A stretch of DNA of 64,000 nt from an uncultured Clostridium sp. (lineage in GTDB: Bacteria; Bacillota; Clostridia; Clostridiales; Clostridiaceae): NCBI GenBank assembly GCA_903789665.1, contig CAIFEX010000008.1:1-64000 (forward strand). The letters are read 5' to 3'. Positions within the stretch are counted from its first letter, which is position 1, and every line of letters starts with the position of its first letter. This document shows, one piece after another, positions 44,900 to 53,701 of this stretch. A program made the position numbers and the translations under genes. Under the pieces are notes generated by a model. It was not told where the DNA came from. It was given only the letters and a program-made list of their open reading frames with translations, and ran no database searches.

Positions 44900-45919
44900 A
44901 TGTTTGATTTCAATTATAAAACTACCGATAATTCCATTTGGAAAGGACGAATTGACAGCACAACTGATTTCAATGCCTTTAGATGGCATCAATGGATTAA
45001 AAATATAGATTTAAGAAATCCCGACTTAAAACCTTATACCGGTAAACTGGGATTTGGCCTTATCGGATTTTGCTGTGACGAGGGCGTTAAAATAAATAAA
45101 GGCAGAACCGGTGCCTCCAAAGGTCCTAAAAGTATCAGGCTTGAGATGGCAAATCTTCCCTGCTTTTTTACAAAAGATGTAAGATTATTCGACTGTGGAG
45201 ATGTATATTGTGAAGGTTCTTCACTTGGAAGAAGCCAAAACCTACTTGCAGAAGCAGTATATAGAATTTTAGGTTTGAATCTCTTTCCCATTGTACTTGG
45301 AGGTGGCCATGAAACAGCTCTGGGAAACTACAAAGGCATGTTGAAGAATTTAGATAAATTTGATCCTTCACCGGACATAGGCATTATAAATTTCGATGCA
45401 CATTTTGATATAAGGCCTTATAAGAATTATGGAAGCTCAGGCACCATGTTCAGGCAAATACATGACATAAATACTGCAAGAAACATAAACTATTCATACC
45501 TTTGCATTGGCATCCAAATCCACAGCAATACACTGGAGCTTTTCAAGACGGCTGACAGGTTGGGAATTGATTACATACTTGCAAAAGACATAAATGAAAA
45601 ATCCAATCCAAAAGTGCTGGATAAACTATCCAAATTCATTGAAAAACACAAATACATTTATGTAACAACATGTTCTGATGTCTTTTCCTCATCCTATGCA
45701 CCCGGAGTGAGTGCCACCCAGTCCTTTGGCCTTGATCCTGAAATAGTGCTGAAATACCTCAAATATATATTAAAATCAAATAAAGTGATGAGTTTCGACA
45801 TATGTGAGGTATCGCCCAGATTTGATCAGGATAATGCCACTGCAAATCTGGCGGCCGTCATAGTATTTTCCCTTGTAAACACACTGTGCGAAATAAAAAA
45901 TCTATCTTTGCAAATTTAA
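44900..45919 (+). CDS. hutG: Formimidoylglutamase (arginase superfamily), HutG-like
   Basis: A 339-residue ureohydrolase. Metal-site motifs are VLGGGHETALG, NFDAHFDIRP and SFDICEVSPRFDQDN; the third motif reads TTCSDVFSSSYAPGVSA, where the first Asp of the usual DxD is Cys. APGVSA is typical of formimidoylglutamase, which cuts N-formimino-L-glutamate to glutamate and formamide. GGGGG precedes the ATG. It lies at the edge of the hut cluster, in opposite orientation to hutH-U, separated from it by an IS remnant and the permease. Agmatinase is the alternative, but context favours HutG. Confidence 0.8.
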   Translation: MFDFNYKTTDNSIWKGRIDSTTDFNAFRWHQWIKNIDLRNPDLKPYTGKLGFGLIGFCCDEGVKINKGRTGASKGPKSIRLEMANLPCFFTKDVRLFDCGDVYCEGSSLGRSQNLLAEAVYRILGLNLFPIVLGGGHETALGNYKGMLKNLDKFDPSPDIGIINFDAHFDIRPYKNYGSSGTMFRQIHDINTARNINYSYLCIGIQIHSNTLELFKTADRLGIDYILAKDINEKSNPKVLDKLSKFIEKHKYIYVTTCSDVFSSSYAPGVSATQSFGLDPEIVLKYLKYILKSNKVMSFDICEVSPRFDQDNATANLAAVIVFSLVNTLCEIKNLSLQI

Positions 45920-45929
45920 AAAAGGGAGT

Positions 45930-45976
45930 GTTGCAAAACTATTTTTTAAAGTAGTTTTACAGCTCTCTGTTTTTAT
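45930..45976 (+). terminator. Hairpin at the left IS end, probable hutG terminator
   Basis: GCAAAACTA pairs with TAGTTTTAC (one mismatch), with partial outer pairing, followed by CTCTCTGTTTTTATA. It lies just after the hutG stop. Confidence 0.5.
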
Positions 45977-46002
45977 ATTTCCGTATGACAGCTGGCGCTC
46001 AT

Positions 46003-46377
46003 TTATGAATTTTTTTGATACATATATCTTTTTATTTCTCCAGGCTCTTGTACAAATTTAATATTCTCTGCTTCTTTTTTCTTATAAAGATATTTCAGGA
46101 TCCATTTAGGATCGTCTATTATCGTTAATTTCTCTACTCTAAAATTTGTTTTATAAAACTTATTTATTTTATTGACAGAAGCTTGTATTTTAACAGACAT
46201 TTTTTTCTCATTTTTAGCCACAACTTTTTTCCATACAAAAGTGTAACGGTTGGCATTGGCTTCTATAATTTTTTCCAAATGTTTTACAAGCTGGTAAAAT
46301 AAATCTTCTATGGCATCTGGAAGATAATATTTTCTTATTTCGGTATAATTTTCATGTTGATAATTTGTTTTTTGCAT
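46003..46377 (-). pseudogene. Truncated IS1182-family transposase
   Basis: A 124-codon frame inside the IS remnant. The N-terminus (MQKTNYQHENYTEIRKYYLP) resembles the start of IS1182-type transposases, and ANANRYTFVWKKVVAKNEKK resembles a stretch normally well inside the protein. The order suggests that the central catalytic region has been deleted and the ends joined. No DDE catalytic residues can be placed, so it should be inactive. No good ribosome binding site is seen. Confidence 0.6.
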
Positions 46378-46398
46378 AAATTAATTATACAACATTTT

Positions 46399-46416
46399 CA
46401 GGGCTTTCGAGCCCTG
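46399..46416. repeat. Small GC-rich hairpin inside the IS remnant
   Basis: CAGGGCT, loop TTCG, AGCCCTG: a 7-bp perfect stem with a stable tetraloop on the plus strand, just upstream of the transposase remnant start. Confidence 0.7.
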
Positions 46417-46439
46417 CATTTCATATATTTAAGCAAAAA

Positions 46440-46473
46440 AACGAACTGTTACACAAATTAATTGTGCAACAGC
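46440..46473 (-). terminator. Right IS end acting as permease terminator
   Basis: On the minus strand CTGTTGCACAA, a short loop and TTGTGTAACAG form an 11-bp stem (one G-T pair), followed by TTCGTTTTTTT. It stands 14 bp after the permease stop, so the IS end appears to supply the terminator. Confidence 0.65.
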
Positions 46474-46489
46474 CCCTAATGATACCAAA

Positions 46490-47893
46490 TTAATTTTTAT
46501 TCTTATCCAAAGTAGGTTTTCTGTCATTCAATACACTATGTCTCATGCCATACATAAAATACACCAAAATCCCAGCTCCTGTCCATACTGCAAACCTTAT
46601 CCAAGTTACACTTGGAAGATTAAGCATAAGGTACACACAGAATATCACCGTCAAAATGGGTGTAAATGGAACTCCGGGACATTTGAATTTTCTTTCAACA
46701 TCCGGCATGGTTTTTCTAAGTACGATAACCCCTATAGATACAAACAGGAAAGCCGACAGCGTACCTATATTACATAGATCTATGATTACCTCCAAAGGCA
46801 GGAATCCACATATTACAGCAGTTACAATTCCAGTTATTACAGTACACATACCTGGAGTCTTGTGTTTATCATTCACTTTGGAGAATACATTTGGAAGCAG
46901 TCCGTCTCTTGCCATGACCATGAATATTCTAATCTGTCCATATAAAATTACAAGGATAGTTGAAATCATTCCTATGATAGCTCCCACACCCACCAAGGCG
47001 GATCCCCAGTTTATACCCACTCTGGCCAAGGCACTTGGAAGGGCATTATTTAAATCAATTGATTTAAAAGGTACCATCCCTGTGAGAATAGCTGCCGTAG
47101 CTATATAAAGTATAATAACTGTTACAAGACAAATAGCAAGTCCAATAGGTACATCCCTCTTTGGATTAGCTGTTTCCTCCGCTCCAGTAGATACCGCATC
47201 AAAACCTATAAAAGCAAAAAATATGATAGCTGCACCGGACATTACACCTTTGAATCCGTAAGGTGCAAAAGGATGATAATTTGCAGGATTTACATGAGTC
47301 ATACCTATAAATATGAATATCAGTATCACGGATACTTTTATAACAACTATAATATCATTCACCTTGGAACTTTGAGTAACTCCAATATACAGTACCCATG
47401 TTATGATGCCCACGATTATGATGGAAGGCAAATCCACTATGCCGCCTGCCAGTGGAGAATTAGTAAGCTGGTGGGGTAAATTGATGCCGTAGGTTTTCAA
47501 CACCCCTACAAAAGTTCCAGACCACCCAGAGGCAACTGCCGCCCCGGAAACAAGATATTCCAGCATCAGATTCCATCCTATGATCCATGCAATTATCTCC
47601 CCGAAAGCCACATAACAATAGGAATAAGTACTTCCAGCCACCGGAAACATAGTGGCAAGTTCAGAATAAGTAAGTGCACAGAGGGCACTTGTAATAGCAG
47701 CTACGGTAAATGAAATTATAACGGCAGGGCCTGCAAGTTGTGCCCCCTGACCTATGGATACAAAAACACCGGTTCCCACCATGGAACCAATTCCCAAAGC
47801 CGCAAGATCAAGAGAACTCAATCCTTTCTTAAGCCCACTTTTTTTCACAGAAACCCTAAAATCTTCTACGGTTTTCTTTCTTAACAGATTCAC
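46490..47893 (-). CDS. APC-family amino acid permease
   Basis: A 467-residue transporter with about 12 membrane segments. The substrate-binding first helix reads GIGSMVGTGVFVSIG (GxxxGxGIF-type), and the sixth-helix region is FFAFIGFDAVSTGAEETANPKRDVP. It is closest in pattern to the YfnA/CAT (cationic amino acid) subgroup. As the last gene of the hut row, 23 bp after hutH, it probably imports histidine or exchanges it for a product. GTG start with AGGAGG 8 nt upstream. Confidence 0.87.
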   Translation of the reverse strand: MNLLRKKTVEDFRVSVKKSGLKKGLSSLDLAALGIGSMVGTGVFVSIGQGAQLAGPAVIISFTVAAITSALCALTYSELATMFPVAGSTYSYCYVAFGEIIAWIIGWNLMLEYLVSGAAVASGWSGTFVGVLKTYGINLPHQLTNSPLAGGIVDLPSIIIVGIITWVLYIGVTQSSKVNDIIVVIKVSVILIFIFIGMTHVNPANYHPFAPYGFKGVMSGAAIIFFAFIGFDAVSTGAEETANPKRDVPIGLAICLVTVIILYIATAAILTGMVPFKSIDLNNALPSALARVGINWGSALVGVGAIIGMISTILVILYGQIRIFMVMARDGLLPNVFSKVNDKHKTPGMCTVITGIVTAVICGFLPLEVIIDLCNIGTLSAFLFVSIGVIVLRKTMPDVERKFKCPGVPFTPILTVIFCVYLMLNLPSVTWIRFAVWTGAGILVYFMYGMRHSVLNDRKPTLDKNKN

Positions 47894-47916
47894 ATATAAT
47901 TCCTCCTATTTTTATA

Positions 47917-49440
47917 TTATATTTCCAGTTTCACTTTCTCTTCAACTGATCTCAAAAGTTCTCCGCTTGTCACAAGCCCCTCGCACTTATCAAGATCTTT
48001 ATACATTATTTTATCTTTTTCTATGAAATCCACTTTGTTTCTCACTGCCTTATAGGCTTCTTCAGTACCTTTCCCCAATTTAAGCCCCTTTCTGAAATCT
48101 ATGGCCTGACATGCAGCCATAAGTTCCGTCGCCAGCACCCTGGCCGTATTGTTTACAATTTCCAGGCCTTTCCTAGCGGCAATAGTGCCCATGCTAACGT
48201 GATCTTCCTGATTCGCCGATGAAGGTATGGAATCCACAGAAGCAGGATGGGCAAGTATTTTATTTTCCGATACCAGAGCCGCCGCTGCATACTGTGTAAT
48301 CATAAATCCGGAATTAAGCCCCCCATTTTTCGCCAAAAATGGCGGCAGATCGTTTAGCTGATAGTTTATCAGTCTCTCCAGTCTTCTCTCCGATATATTG
48401 GCTATTTCAGATACTGCAATTCCAAGGAAATCAAAGCTTAACGCCATAGGTTCACCGTGAAAATTCCCTCCGGATATAACGTCTGAATTATCAAATATAA
48501 TAGGATTATCCGTAACAGAATTTATCTCTATTTTAACTTCCTCTTTAACATAATTTACAGCATCCTTACTGGCTCCGTGAACCTGCGGCACACACCTCAG
48601 GGCATAGGCATCCTGCACTCTCAAGTCACCCTGGTCAGTCATAAAGGTACTGCCTTCCGTCAAAGCAATTATATTTTTAGCTGTTTGAATCTGACCTCTG
48701 TGGGGCCTCAATTTATGTGTTCTCAAATCAAATGCATCCCGAACTCCCCTTAAAGCTTCCATAGTAAGAGCTGCCGTAATATCACTCACTTTTAAAAGAT
48801 TTATGGCTTTATACAATGCCAGAGAACCAACTGCAGTCATTACCTGAGTCCCGTTTATGAGTGCAAGCCCCTCTTTGGCCACCAATTCAACTGTAGGTAT
48901 GCCGGCTTTTTCCATAGCATCTTTTCCCGGCAAAATCTCTCCTTTAAACTCAGCTTCCCCCTCACCTATCATGGGCAGCACCATATGTGCAAGAGGTGCA
49001 AGATCACCGGAGGCTCCCAAAGAACCCTTCTCAGGAATAGACGGATGTACTCCTTTATTGAGCATATCCAGCAGTGTCTCAAAAACGCTCAGCCTTATTC
49101 CGGAATATCCTCTTGCCAGATTATTTGCTCTCAGCAGCATTATCGTCCTCACTATTTCTCTGGGAAATTTTCGCCCGAATCCGCAGGAATGTGACATTAT
49201 CAAATTCTTTTGAAGTGTTTTGCACTCCTCTCCCGTTATAACTACATCAGAGAATTTTCCAAATCCTGTAGTAATTCCATATTTTACATCATTTCTGCTT
49301 ACTATGCCATCTATTACCTTTCTTGAATCATTTATTTTTTCTCTGACTTCCTCAGTTATATGAACTGCATAATCATTGTAGGCAACATTTATAATATCTT
49401 CAATAGTAAGGTTTTCACCATTTAGAGTAACAATTTCCAT
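47917..49440 (-). CDS. hutH: Histidine ammonia-lyase
   Basis: A 507-residue enzyme converting histidine to urocanate and ammonia. The self-made MIO electrophile comes from Ala-Ser-Gly in GSLGASGDLAPLAHM (near residue 141). KYGITTGFG, SVTDNPI and SSANQEDHVSMG are family motifs. I start at 49440 (MEIVTLNGENL), behind AAGGGGG, which gives the standard length; the frame extends to 49488. First catabolic step of the cluster. Confidence 0.96.
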   Translation of the reverse strand: MEIVTLNGENLTIEDIINVAYNDYAVHITEEVREKINDSRKVIDGIVSRNDVKYGITTGFGKFSDVVITGEECKTLQKNLIMSHSCGFGRKFPREIVRTIMLLRANNLARGYSGIRLSVFETLLDMLNKGVHPSIPEKGSLGASGDLAPLAHMVLPMIGEGEAEFKGEILPGKDAMEKAGIPTVELVAKEGLALINGTQVMTAVGSLALYKAINLLKVSDITAALTMEALRGVRDAFDLRTHKLRPHRGQIQTAKNIIALTEGSTFMTDQGDLRVQDAYALRCVPQVHGASKDAVNYVKEEVKIEINSVTDNPIIFDNSDVISGGNFHGEPMALSFDFLGIAVSEIANISERRLERLINYQLNDLPPFLAKNGGLNSGFMITQYAAAALVSENKILAHPASVDSIPSSANQEDHVSMGTIAARKGLEIVNNTARVLATELMAACQAIDFRKGLKLGKGTEEAYKAVRNKVDFIEKDKIMYKDLDKCEGLVTSGELLRSVEEKVKLEI

Positions 49441-49484
49441 ATTTTCATTTCCCCCTTGTGATTTTAATACTTGTGAGTTAAATG

Positions 49485-50123
49485 TCAATCCAATTTACTC
49501 TCTACAATTTCCATTATTTTTTCTTTTTCCTGCCTGCTCTCTTTCAGCAGGCAACTGCATTTGCTTTTTAAATTTTCCTTGTAATTTTCATCTTTTATAT
49601 TCCGGATATTAATCTTTACATTGAGAACCGCACCTTCTACTGCAGTTTCCACCAGGGAAGCCGCCACTCCCGCATCTGAAATTGCATTTTTATTTCCATA
49701 ATTCACAGCAGTAAATATATATGGGTACAGCCTGCAGGCATTTTCAGCCACTCGAAGAGGAACCTCAAGCGACTTGCTGTTCCCTCTCCTTATGGCGTCT
49801 TCCCTCAATTTTACCTCTTCTTTTGTATTTTTAGGCATCTTATAAGCTCTCATCAAGGACATGAAAGATTCCGTATCTTTCTCCATAAAAGTCAAAAATT
49901 CTTTACTGTATAAATTCATATGATGCATAGAAGAGTCGATGGTACCTCTCAATACGTTTTCATATTTCAGATATTCTCTTTTCCCAATTGTCAGATTAAA
50001 TACCATGCCGGTCAGCGCACTGGCCAAAGCCGCTGCAAGAGCCGAAACACTTCCTCCTCCAGGTGCAGGCGACTTTGAAGCTAATTCATCTATAAATTCC
50101 CTCAAATTAAGATCCTGTAACAT
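49485..50123 (-). CDS. fchA: Formimidoyltetrahydrofolate cyclodeaminase
   Basis: A 212-residue helical enzyme that converts 5-formimino-THF to 5,10-methenyl-THF and ammonia. Typical features are FIDELASKSPAPGGGSVSAL at the N-terminus and SDAGVAASLVETAVEGA near residue 165. It is separate from ftcD, whereas mammals fuse the two. AGGAGG precedes the ATG. Its presence shows that the histidine carbon can enter the folate pool. Confidence 0.94.
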   Translation of the reverse strand: MLQDLNLREFIDELASKSPAPGGGSVSALAAALASALTGMVFNLTIGKREYLKYENVLRGTIDSSMHHMNLYSKEFLTFMEKDTESFMSLMRAYKMPKNTKEEVKLREDAIRRGNSKSLEVPLRVAENACRLYPYIFTAVNYGNKNAISDAGVAASLVETAVEGAVLNVKINIRNIKDENYKENLKSKCSCLLKESRQEKEKIMEIVESKLD

Positions 50124-50137
50124 AACTGCCTCCTAAA

Positions 50138-51391
50138 TTAATACATTAATTTTCCCTTTTCCACTGCAATTTTTCCGTTTTTTATTACAGTATCAACTGC
50201 ATTTACACCAAAATGGTATATAAGATAATCCAAATTTTTAGCATCGAATACAATTATATCAGCTTTTTTCCCGACTTCAATACTTCCTATTTCATTCTCC
50301 CTTGAAATTGCAGCAGCACCGTTTATAGTCATGGCATTTATTATTTCTTCAGGCAGCATTTTAAGTCCAAAGCATGCAAAAGTCATGGTTGCCTGAAGGG
50401 ATTCCGTTGGTGAAGTGCCTGGATTGCAATCCGTAGCCAGGGCTACTATAACCCCGTCTTTTATCATTTTTCTAGCCCTTGCAAATTTATTTAACATCAA
50501 ATAAAATGATGTTGTTGGCAGGAGTACTGCAACCACTCCGTTTTCAGCCAAAGACTTTATGCCATTGTCAGAAGCAGATACCAGGTGTTCTGCAGATACT
50601 GCCTTTATTTCACCGGCTAGTTCCGCTGCAGATACGGATTCAACTTCATCCGCATGTATCTTGGCCTTGAGTCCGGCTTTTTTCCCGGCCTCTAAAATTC
50701 TTTTCGCCTCTCCTGTAGTGTATACCCCTTTTTCACAAAAACAGTCAATGAATTCCGCCAGTTCATGCTCTTTCACATAGGGAATTACAGAATTTATCAT
50801 TAAATCTATATAAGCTCCCCTATTATCCTTAAATTCTTCCGGAACGGCATGTGCCCCTAAATAGGTAGATACTATATCAACAGGATGTTTGCCGTTTAAA
50901 TTTTTGTTTACCTGAAGCAGCTTTATCTCATTTTCAAAATCCAGGCCGTACCCAGACTTGCTTTCAACAGTAGTAGTTCCATGAAGAAGCATTGTATCCA
51001 ACCTGCTTTTTGTTTCATTTTCAATTCTCTCTATTGGAGTCTTTCTTACACTATTTACAGTACTGAGTATACCCCCTCCAGCTTTGAGTATGTCAATATA
51101 CTTTACATTCCTGAGTTTTAGGGAAAGTTCTTTTTCCCTTGATCCGGCGTATACAACATGGGTATGACTGTCTACAAGTCCCGGTGTGACAGTCTTACCG
51201 CCGCCGTCTATTACAATCCTGCCGCTTCCCAAATATTTTTTATATCCATCTCCGCTGCCAACTTCTGCTATTCTATTGTTGTCTACAATTATATATCCAT
51301 TATTAACTATGCCTGCATCTTTTAGATTTTCTTTTGTCTTGGGACAATTTCCCCCACAGGTAACAAGACAGCTTATATTTTTGATTATCAT
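50138..51391 (-). CDS. hutI: Imidazolonepropionase
   Basis: A 417-residue amidohydrolase opening imidazolone-5-propionate to N-formiminoglutamate. Metal ligands are in VDSHTHVVYAGSRE, KIHADEVE and SAEHLV, with ATDCNPGTSP near the C-terminus. The start at 51391 follows AAGGAG. It lies 40 bp after hutU and 14 bp before fchA. Confidence 0.95.
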   Translation of the reverse strand: MIIKNISCLVTCGGNCPKTKENLKDAGIVNNGYIIVDNNRIAEVGSGDGYKKYLGSGRIVIDGGGKTVTPGLVDSHTHVVYAGSREKELSLKLRNVKYIDILKAGGGILSTVNSVRKTPIERIENETKSRLDTMLLHGTTTVESKSGYGLDFENEIKLLQVNKNLNGKHPVDIVSTYLGAHAVPEEFKDNRGAYIDLMINSVIPYVKEHELAEFIDCFCEKGVYTTGEAKRILEAGKKAGLKAKIHADEVESVSAAELAGEIKAVSAEHLVSASDNGIKSLAENGVVAVLLPTTSFYLMLNKFARARKMIKDGVIVALATDCNPGTSPTESLQATMTFACFGLKMLPEEIINAMTINGAAAISRENEIGSIEVGKKADIIVFDAKNLDYLIYHFGVNAVDTVIKNGKIAVEKGKLMY

Positions 51392-51431
51392 AATAATTAT
51401 CTCCTTCTTATCAGTTAATAACAAGTATTTA

Positions 51432-53453
51432 TTAAAATAATTTATCTACTGCATCTCTTACAACTTTTTCATCTGCCAAATATGGAAGAGTTACGTGATC
51501 CGTACCCGTATTATCCCTGTTAAACTGCACTGCGGTTTCAACAGCATGTTCATTTCTTGCCCACGAACGTCTTGAAACTCCACTCATCACATCCCAATTT
51601 ATCCCTGATCTGATGATTTGATCCACTCTGAAACTTCCGTCCAGCACTAAGCCAAAACCGCCGTTTACAGCTTTTCCTATACCTACTCCCCCTCCATTGT
51701 GAAGTGATACAAGGCTCATTCCTCTGGAAGCATTTCCTGCATAACATTGAACAGCCATATCTGCCATCACATTGCTGCCGTCTTTTATATTGGAAGTCTC
51801 TCTGAAAGGAGAATCCGTTCCACTTACATCATGGTGATCCCTGCCAATCATAACAGGTCCTATTTTGCCTTTTCTGACCATTTCATTGAACTTCAGCGCT
51901 ATGTTTATTCTTCCCTGGGCATCCTGGTACAGTATTCTGGCCTGTGTACCAACTACAAGCTGATTTTTTTCAGCATCCCTTATCCAGTTATAATTATCCC
52001 TGTCCTGATATCTCCTGTTCGGATCTATACATTCCATTGCGGCACTGTCGGTTTTTACCAAATCCTCTTTTTTCCCACTCAGGCAGACCCACCTGAAAGG
52101 CCCATAACCATAGTCAAAGAGCTGAGGTCCCATTATATCTTCCACATAAGAAGGGAATATAAAACCATCTTTTTCATCTACTCCATTTTTGGATATCTCC
52201 TTAACGCCTGCATCATATACAGCTTTCATAAAAGAATTTCCATAATCGAAGAAATAAGTTCCCCTGCCAACCAGACACTTCACCAGTTCAAAATGACGCC
52301 GCAAACTTTTATCCACTAATTCTCTAAATTTTCCCCTGTCTTCTGCAAGAAGTCTTGTCCTTTCTTCAAAGCTGATTCCCTGGGGACAGTATCCTCCTTC
52401 ATAGGCGGCATGACAGGAAGTCTGATCTGACAGAAGATCAACCTTTATATTGTTTTTGACTATATATTCCAGCAGATCAACTATATTTCCACAGTAGGCA
52501 ATAGATATGCTCTCTTTTCTCTCCAAATAATCCTTTACAATCTTGAATATTTCATCTAAATCAGAAGAACACTTTTTAACCCATCCCTGCTCGAGTCTTG
52601 TATCTATTCTGGACTTGTCAACTTCAGCTATCACTCCAACCCCCCTTGCTATCTCTATAGCCTTGGGCTGGGCGCCGCTCATTCCTCCAAGTCCCGAACT
52701 TACAAACAAATGGCCGCTTAAATCACCATCGTTTGGAATGCCAAGTTTAAGCCTCCCTGCATTTAACAGAGTATTGAAAGTTCCATGAACTATTCCCTGC
52801 GGTCCTATATACATCCAACCGCCGGCAGTCATCTGTCCATAATTTGCTACACCCATTTCCTCCGCAACTTCCCAATCTTTCTCGTTGTCAAACATACCCA
52901 CCATGAGTGCATTTGTTATTATAACTCTGGGTGCTTCAGGTTTTGATCTGAAAAGTCCAAGAGGGTGGCCGGATTCCACAACCAAGGTCTGATCCCGGGT
53001 CATAACTTCAAGATATTTTTTTATAAGCCTGTACTGCATCCAGTTTTGACATACACTTCCCGTTTCACCATAAGTAACAAGTTCATAAGGATACAGTCCG
53101 ACTTCAAAATCCAGATTGTTGTCTATCATAACCTGAAAAGCTTTACCTTCTACGCAATTTCCTTTATATTCATTGATTGGTCTTCCATAGATCCTACCTT
53201 CAGGTCTAAATCTATATCCATAAATTCTTCCCCTTGTAGTCAGCTCTTTTAAAAATTCCGGTATCAATTTCTCATGGTATTTAGGAGGAATATATCTCAG
53301 AGCATTTTTTAGGGCAGTTTCAGTCTGTAATTTTGTCAGATTAAATCCCCTATCCGGAGCTCTCCTTATTCCTTCCACAAATTTGGGCATTTCAGGCAGT
53401 TCATCATCTAATTTTACGGTCATAGCACTGCTGATATCCGCATTATCAATCAT
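51432..53453 (-). CDS. hutU: Urocanate hydratase
   Basis: A 673-residue NAD-dependent urocanase converting urocanate to imidazolonepropionate. It is longer than the roughly 560-residue proteobacterial enzyme, as in other clostridial-type urocanases. Motifs: GSVCQNWMQYRL, VSSGLGGMSGAQPKA, LSDQTSCHAAYEGGYCP, GRDHHDVSGTDSPFRET and SLHNGGGVGIGKAVNGGFG. The start at 53453 is set by AGGAGG 9 nt upstream. First gene of the minus-strand hut row. Confidence 0.95.
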   Translation of the reverse strand: MIDNADISSAMTVKLDDELPEMPKFVEGIRRAPDRGFNLTKLQTETALKNALRYIPPKYHEKLIPEFLKELTTRGRIYGYRFRPEGRIYGRPINEYKGNCVEGKAFQVMIDNNLDFEVGLYPYELVTYGETGSVCQNWMQYRLIKKYLEVMTRDQTLVVESGHPLGLFRSKPEAPRVIITNALMVGMFDNEKDWEVAEEMGVANYGQMTAGGWMYIGPQGIVHGTFNTLLNAGRLKLGIPNDGDLSGHLFVSSGLGGMSGAQPKAIEIARGVGVIAEVDKSRIDTRLEQGWVKKCSSDLDEIFKIVKDYLERKESISIAYCGNIVDLLEYIVKNNIKVDLLSDQTSCHAAYEGGYCPQGISFEERTRLLAEDRGKFRELVDKSLRRHFELVKCLVGRGTYFFDYGNSFMKAVYDAGVKEISKNGVDEKDGFIFPSYVEDIMGPQLFDYGYGPFRWVCLSGKKEDLVKTDSAAMECIDPNRRYQDRDNYNWIRDAEKNQLVVGTQARILYQDAQGRINIALKFNEMVRKGKIGPVMIGRDHHDVSGTDSPFRETSNIKDGSNVMADMAVQCYAGNASRGMSLVSLHNGGGVGIGKAVNGGFGLVLDGSFRVDQIIRSGINWDVMSGVSRRSWARNEHAVETAVQFNRDNTGTDHVTLPYLADEKVVRDAVDKLF

Positions 53454-53477
53454 AATATTTACCTCCTGTAAGACTAA

Positions 53478-53505
53478 ATTGTACATATATGAAAATGATA
53501 TTCAA
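53478..53505 (-). promoter_or_regulatory. Possible hutU-operon promoter
   Basis: On the minus strand TTGAAT (plus 53500-53505), a 16-nt spacer and TACAAT (53478-53483), 25 bp from the hutU start. Moderate match only; it may need the divergent activator. Confidence 0.4.
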
Positions 53506-53655
53506 TTATTTAAATATTGTATCAATTTCATCTATTTATATGCTACCTTAAATGCATCTCCAGAAAGTCAATACAAATTAAAATTTGATTTTTAAAATTC
53601 TGTATTTTTCATATATTGAAGACGTTTTATATTTAATTCCATGCAAATACTATGT

Positions 53656-53661
53656 TATAAT
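53656..53661 (+). promoter_or_regulatory. Possible -10 of the SARP-like regulator gene
   Basis: TATAAT at 53656-53661, with a weak TTAATT 17 nt upstream. The regulator ribosome binding site AGGAAGGG follows at about 53688. Confidence 0.4.
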
Positions 53662-53701
53662 ATATTTAAATAGTCTGCCTACTAAAAGGAAGGGATGTAT
53701 A

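Larger units (their letters stand above)
45924..46476. mobile_element. IS1182-like remnant (about 553 bp)
   Basis: Both ends read inward as GGGAGTGTTGCAAAA (left, from 45924) and GGGGCTGTTGCACAA (right, inverse strand from 46476), a terminal inverted repeat with the GGG..TGTTGCA start of IS1182-family elements. Each end also forms its own hairpin. The element encloses a shortened transposase frame on the minus strand. At about 0.55 kb against the usual 1.6-1.9 kb it is internally deleted. A target duplication is not obvious. Confidence 0.7.

Noticed and set aside
45916-46482. Target-site duplication of the IS remnant
   Set aside because: Bases flanking 45924 and 46476 show no convincing direct repeat; the element may be old or may use palindromic targets.
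46545-47108. 187-codon plus-strand ORF
   Set aside because: Antisense to the permease gene. Its composition mirrors the hydrophobic minus-strand frame and no start signal is present.
51747-52319. 190-codon plus-strand ORF
   Set aside because: Antisense to hutU, no motif and no ribosome binding site.
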